Positions 61,193-64,000 of a stretch of DNA of 64,000 nucleotides are shown here, one piece after another; positions within the stretch are counted from its first letter, which is position 1; every line of letters starts with the position of its first letter. Position numbers and translations under genes: made by a program. The stretch is from Oribacterium sp. NK2B42 (GTDB taxonomy: Bacteria > Bacillota > Clostridia > Lachnospirales > Lachnospiraceae). The notes under the pieces are model-generated. The model worked only from the letters and a program-made list of their open reading frames with translations. It did not search any database and was not told the DNA's origin. The stretch covers positions 1 through 64,000 of the forward strand of contig NZ_AUJX01000007.1 in the NCBI RefSeq assembly GCF_000424445.1. The letters run 5' to 3'.

Positions 61193-62878
61193 ATGTCCGG
61201 ACTTTTGGAAGATCTCGTCGACCCCGCGAAAATCGTCGTGATAAAAATTGGAAGTGTTCCCAAGCAGTTCAGAGTAGAAAAAGAGCTTGCCATCGGAAAG
61301 CAGAGTTTGTTCCATTTTAAAAATGATGACAAAATCTCTTTGGAATATCCCCTTCTTGATAAAAAGCAGGGGAAGCTGAGCCATACCTTCGGAAACTGGC
61401 ATTATGCCAATCTCACAGACAGCAATGTCACAACCATCAATGACGTAGAAGTGGAATTTGGTTCATATACCATCCTGAAAAACGGTGATGTTATCCGAAT
61501 CAAGAATGACGAGGATATGCTCATCTTTGTTTTCCTGAAGAAATTTGCGGGAAATCTGGAGTGGAAGCGAGTGCCTCTTAATCCTGAGCAAAAGGTATAT
61601 CATATCTACAGTCATGTCAGTGATTATCTGAAAAACCGAAAGGGAGAACCGGCTGCTTCTACAGATGAAACAAGGACAGAATCTGAGCATCATGCGGTGG
61701 TACGCTATACCGACGGAAGCTGGTACGTTGAAGACATTGACACCACAAGAGGTGTCCTTGTGAACCAGAACAAGATTGAAGGTTCAAGGAAGCTGGAGCT
61801 TTATGATGTTATAAACATTGGCGATACCCATTTTGTTTTTGTGGGGGACTATCTTGCTTATAATCATGAAACCTTCAAAAACCATGACCTTGAGATCCAT
61901 ATCCAGGAGCGTTCAGTGCGGAACATGTTTAAAAAGCAGATTCTCCTGAAAGACATTAACCTGAAGATAGAACCGGGAAATATGGTTCTGATCCTGGGAG
62001 GTTCCGGCGCAGGTAAGACCACCTTTATCAATGCTGTCACAGGCTATGAGAAAGCGAAGGCAGACATCACCCAGGGTGACCTTAATGTTTATAATGACTA
62101 TTCAAAAATGAAATACAAGATCGGCATGGTTCCACAGCAGGATCTTCTTCGTGGAGACGATACCGTTATCATGACTCTTACCAATGCTGCGGAAATGCGC
62201 ATGCCAAGTGATACAAGCTTTGAAGCCAGGAGATCCCGTGTCCAGGATACTCTTGATCTCTTTGGTCTTGATGCGGTTAAAAATGAACTGGTTGATAAGC
62301 TTTCAGGCGGTCAGAGAAAGCGTCTTTCCATAGCTGTTGAATTCGTAGCAGATCCAAGCCTTTTCATTCTTGATGAACCGGATTCCGGTCTTGACGGAGT
62401 TATGGCCAGGGATCTTATGAAACAGCTCAGAAATATCGCAGATCAGTATAAGATAGTCATGGTCATAACACACACACCGGATCGAGTTATCGACCTTTTT
62501 GACAAGGTTATCGTTCTGGCAAAGAACAGCAGTCATACCGGCCAGCTGGCATTCTATGGAAGCATTAGCGAAGCCAGGGAATTCTTTAATAAAGAAACCA
62601 TGGAAGACATAGTCCTTGCCATTAACAGCGAGGGAGAGGGCGGTGAAGGTCAGGCTGATGTTTTCATAGAAAAATTCGCAAAGCTTCAGGCTGAAAAAGC
62701 GGCAGCTGCTGCTGAAAATGCAGAACCGGAGCCGGATGATGCGGAGGTAAAAACCGAAACCGGAGAGAAGGTTGCGTCTGAGAATATTACCGCCGACGAC
62801 AAGCCAAAAGCCGGTCCGATCCCTTCCGGAGACAACTCCACTCCCCCGAACCCGGAGGTGGAAGTATCACTCACATGA
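61193..62878 (+). CDS. FHA-domain-regulated ABC-2 ATPase
   Basis: A 561-residue ATPase with two N-terminal forkhead-associated-like domains (residues about 25-115 and 150-225, the second with HAVVRYTDGSWYVEDIDTTRG then GVLVNQNKI), which bind phosphothreonine. The ABC part has Walker A GGSGAGKT (269-276), Q-loop VPQQDLLRGDDTV, signature KLSGGQRKRLSIAVEF and Walker B LFILDEPDSGLDG of the ABCG/ABC-2 type. An acidic Ala/Glu tail ends it. ATG 61193 is chosen for the GGAGG five bases upstream. The layout is like mycobacterial Rv1747, but there the permease is fused; here it is the next gene. Confidence 0.9.
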   Translation: MSGLLEDLVDPAKIVVIKIGSVPKQFRVEKELAIGKQSLFHFKNDDKISLEYPLLDKKQGKLSHTFGNWHYANLTDSNVTTINDVEVEFGSYTILKNGDVIRIKNDEDMLIFVFLKKFAGNLEWKRVPLNPEQKVYHIYSHVSDYLKNRKGEPAASTDETRTESEHHAVVRYTDGSWYVEDIDTTRGVLVNQNKIEGSRKLELYDVINIGDTHFVFVGDYLAYNHETFKNHDLEIHIQERSVRNMFKKQILLKDINLKIEPGNMVLILGGSGAGKTTFINAVTGYEKAKADITQGDLNVYNDYSKMKYKIGMVPQQDLLRGDDTVIMTLTNAAEMRMPSDTSFEARRSRVQDTLDLFGLDAVKNELVDKLSGGQRKRLSIAVEFVADPSLFILDEPDSGLDGVMARDLMKQLRNIADQYKIVMVITHTPDRVIDLFDKVIVLAKNSSHTGQLAFYGSISEAREFFNKETMEDIVLAINSEGEGGEGQADVFIEKFAKLQAEKAAAAAENAEPEPDDAEVKTETGEKVASENITADDKPKAGPIPSGDNSTPPNPEVEVSLT

Positions 62879-62938
62879 AGGGCACCTCGGATATATCATC
62901 CGAGAAAATATTTTGTAAAAGAAATGAGGAAGCAGCAA

Positions 62939-63865
62939 ATGGATGATGCTATTCACACCGGAAGGTTAGGACAGATTAATATTTATCTCGGAAAGCTCTT
63001 CCGCATCTTTGTTAATGAACGTGACTGGAAAGGACTTCCTCTGTCTGCAGCCATCGCTCTGATGGTAGCTTTTGTAATGGGAAAGAGCCTCTTCACTAAT
63101 ATGGAAAGACTTAAGGCAGGATCCTTTGCCATTGTCTGCGTCTGCATATGGAACGGTTTCTTTAATTCCATTCAGATGGTATGCCGGGAGAGAGCGATCG
63201 TAAAAAGAGAGCACAGGGCGGGGCTTCATATAACTGCCTATATAGGCGCCCACATGATATATCAGGCCATAATGTGCCTTTTGCAGGTCATCATCTCCAT
63301 CGTGGTATATAAACTATACGGTATCAAATTCCCGGAGGAAAGTATCGTCACCGGATCCTTTACTTTGGATTTTGCCATCACTCTGTGGATCATCACCTTC
63401 TCCGCAGATATGATCGCACTGATGATATCCTGTATTGTAAGGACAACCACCGCCGCCATGACGGTGATGCCTTTCCTTCTCATAATACAGCTGGTATTTG
63501 CGGGAGTTATCTTTTCCTTCAGCTCAGGACCTGCAGTCATAGTTGAAAAAATGACCATAAGCCACTGGGGCACAGTTGCCATATGTGCTGTTGCGGATTA
63601 CAATTCACTTACTTCACATGCATTGTTCTCAGCCATATACCAGTTCAGGTCAGTGCCTGAGGTTCAGTCACTGGTGGACTACATCCAGAGGACCGAAATC
63701 CGTTACAAGATGGACCTTCTTTCAGCCCAGTCCATGCAGAACCCCCTTTATGCAGGAACCATCGACAATATCCTCCATTGCTGGGGTGTCATTGCGCTGA
63801 TCGGCATTGTATGTATAACAATCGGAATCATTTCACTGGAAATGATAGACAGAGATAAACGATAA
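62939..63865 (+). CDS. ABC-2 type transporter permease
   Basis: A 308-residue membrane protein with about six helices in the ABC-2 pattern (LSAAIALMVAFVMG, ITAYIGAHMIYQAIM, LDFAITLWIITFSADMIAL, AMTVMPFLLIIQLVFAGVI, and a last helix near IALIGIVCITIGIISLEM). VCRERAIVKREHRAG marks the cytoplasmic coupling region typical of ABCG half-transporters. It pairs with the FHA-ATPase encoded 60 bases upstream. ATG 62939 follows GAGGA by 8 bases; ATG 62924 is an in-frame alternative. Cargo unknown. A 48-bp palindrome ends the operon. Confidence 0.9.
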   Translation: MDDAIHTGRLGQINIYLGKLFRIFVNERDWKGLPLSAAIALMVAFVMGKSLFTNMERLKAGSFAIVCVCIWNGFFNSIQMVCRERAIVKREHRAGLHITAYIGAHMIYQAIMCLLQVIISIVVYKLYGIKFPEESIVTGSFTLDFAITLWIITFSADMIALMISCIVRTTTAAMTVMPFLLIIQLVFAGVIFSFSSGPAVIVEKMTISHWGTVAICAVADYNSLTSHALFSAIYQFRSVPEVQSLVDYIQRTEIRYKMDLLSAQSMQNPLYAGTIDNILHCWGVIALIGIVCITIGIISLEMIDRDKR

Positions 63866-63885
63866 AACCAAACCCGATAAAAGGG

Positions 63886-63933
63886 AGCCCACCGGGGACG
63901 GTTCTCGCCGGCGAGAACCGTCCCCGGTGGGCT
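63886..63933. repeat. 48-bp perfect palindrome (GGGGAC family)
   Basis: Bases 63886-63909 are followed without a loop by their exact reverse complement (63910-63933). The inner 30 bases are identical to the palindrome at 34279. It lies 20 bases after the permease stop codon. Terminator function is possible, but only a weak tract follows. The last 67 bases of the window hold no gene. Confidence 0.88.
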
Positions 63934-64000
63934 TACACTTCAAAATCAGCTTAAATGATGGCATGAAAAGAGGGCTATCGCTTAGATGATAATCATCTAA

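Overview
The window looks like chromosomal DNA of a low-to-mid GC Firmicute, most likely a Lachnospiraceae (Butyrivibrio or Pseudobutyrivibrio-like). Reasons: a T-box leader, many AGGAGG-type ribosome binding sites, Gram-positive lipoproteins, a two-gene SufCB/Sms Fe-S pair, BirA-type control of bioY, acetolactate decarboxylase, and abundant c-di-GMP proteins. No tRNA, rRNA or CRISPR array was seen. Family assignments come from reading the translations, not from searches.

Left third (1-16.7 kb): the 3' end of an IS110-type transposase, then an accessory hydrolase region. It has two related type-B carboxylesterases, four YtcJ-like amidohydrolases (two are close paralogues), a LytS-type sensor kinase with its response regulator, an AAA ATPase/DUF4143 gene preceded by phased 33-bp direct repeats, several broken genes and a small membrane protein. 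The hydrolases probably form one locus acting on an unknown ester- or amide-bearing substrate, with the two-component pair just upstream as the candidate regulator.

17-24 kb: a GNAT acetyltransferase, then about 0.85 kb of gene scars (peptidase S66, YbaK, terminase and tail-like fragments). Next is a stress or ADP-ribosylation locus: a double SnoaL-like protein, an Rrf2 repressor, a PPOX-ferredoxin fusion, a zinc macrodomain, SirTM, and a methyltransferase-STAS fusion. The SnoaL and Rrf2 genes carry the same 19-bp operator over their -35 boxes, so the Rrf2 protein very likely controls both and itself.

24-34 kb: secreted and lipoproteins, a TetR regulator beside a FucO-type alcohol dehydrogenase, an M15 peptidase, acetolactate decarboxylase, and the SufC/SufB pair. 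34-43 kb: a c-di-GMP and surface block with FIST-GGDEF, GGDEF-EAL-PAS-GGDEF, a PstS-like lipoprotein with a WG-like propeller tail, and a CAP protein.

43-64 kb: mainly core genes (homoserine dehydrogenase, phosphoglucomutase, BioY, a polar amino-acid ABC importer, a YgiQ radical-SAM protein, a DacA-type peptidase). Mixed with them are a T-box without a recognisable target gene, a MacB-like exporter with an HlyD-type adaptor, and an FHA-controlled ABC-2 transporter.

The most novel structures are intergenic. Two copies of a long palindromic element (165 bp, and 316 bp with a 35-bp perfect terminal inverted repeat and three hairpins in its loop) and three members of a short GGGGAC-type palindrome family lie at gene 3' ends; one of the latter interrupts a GGDEF gene.
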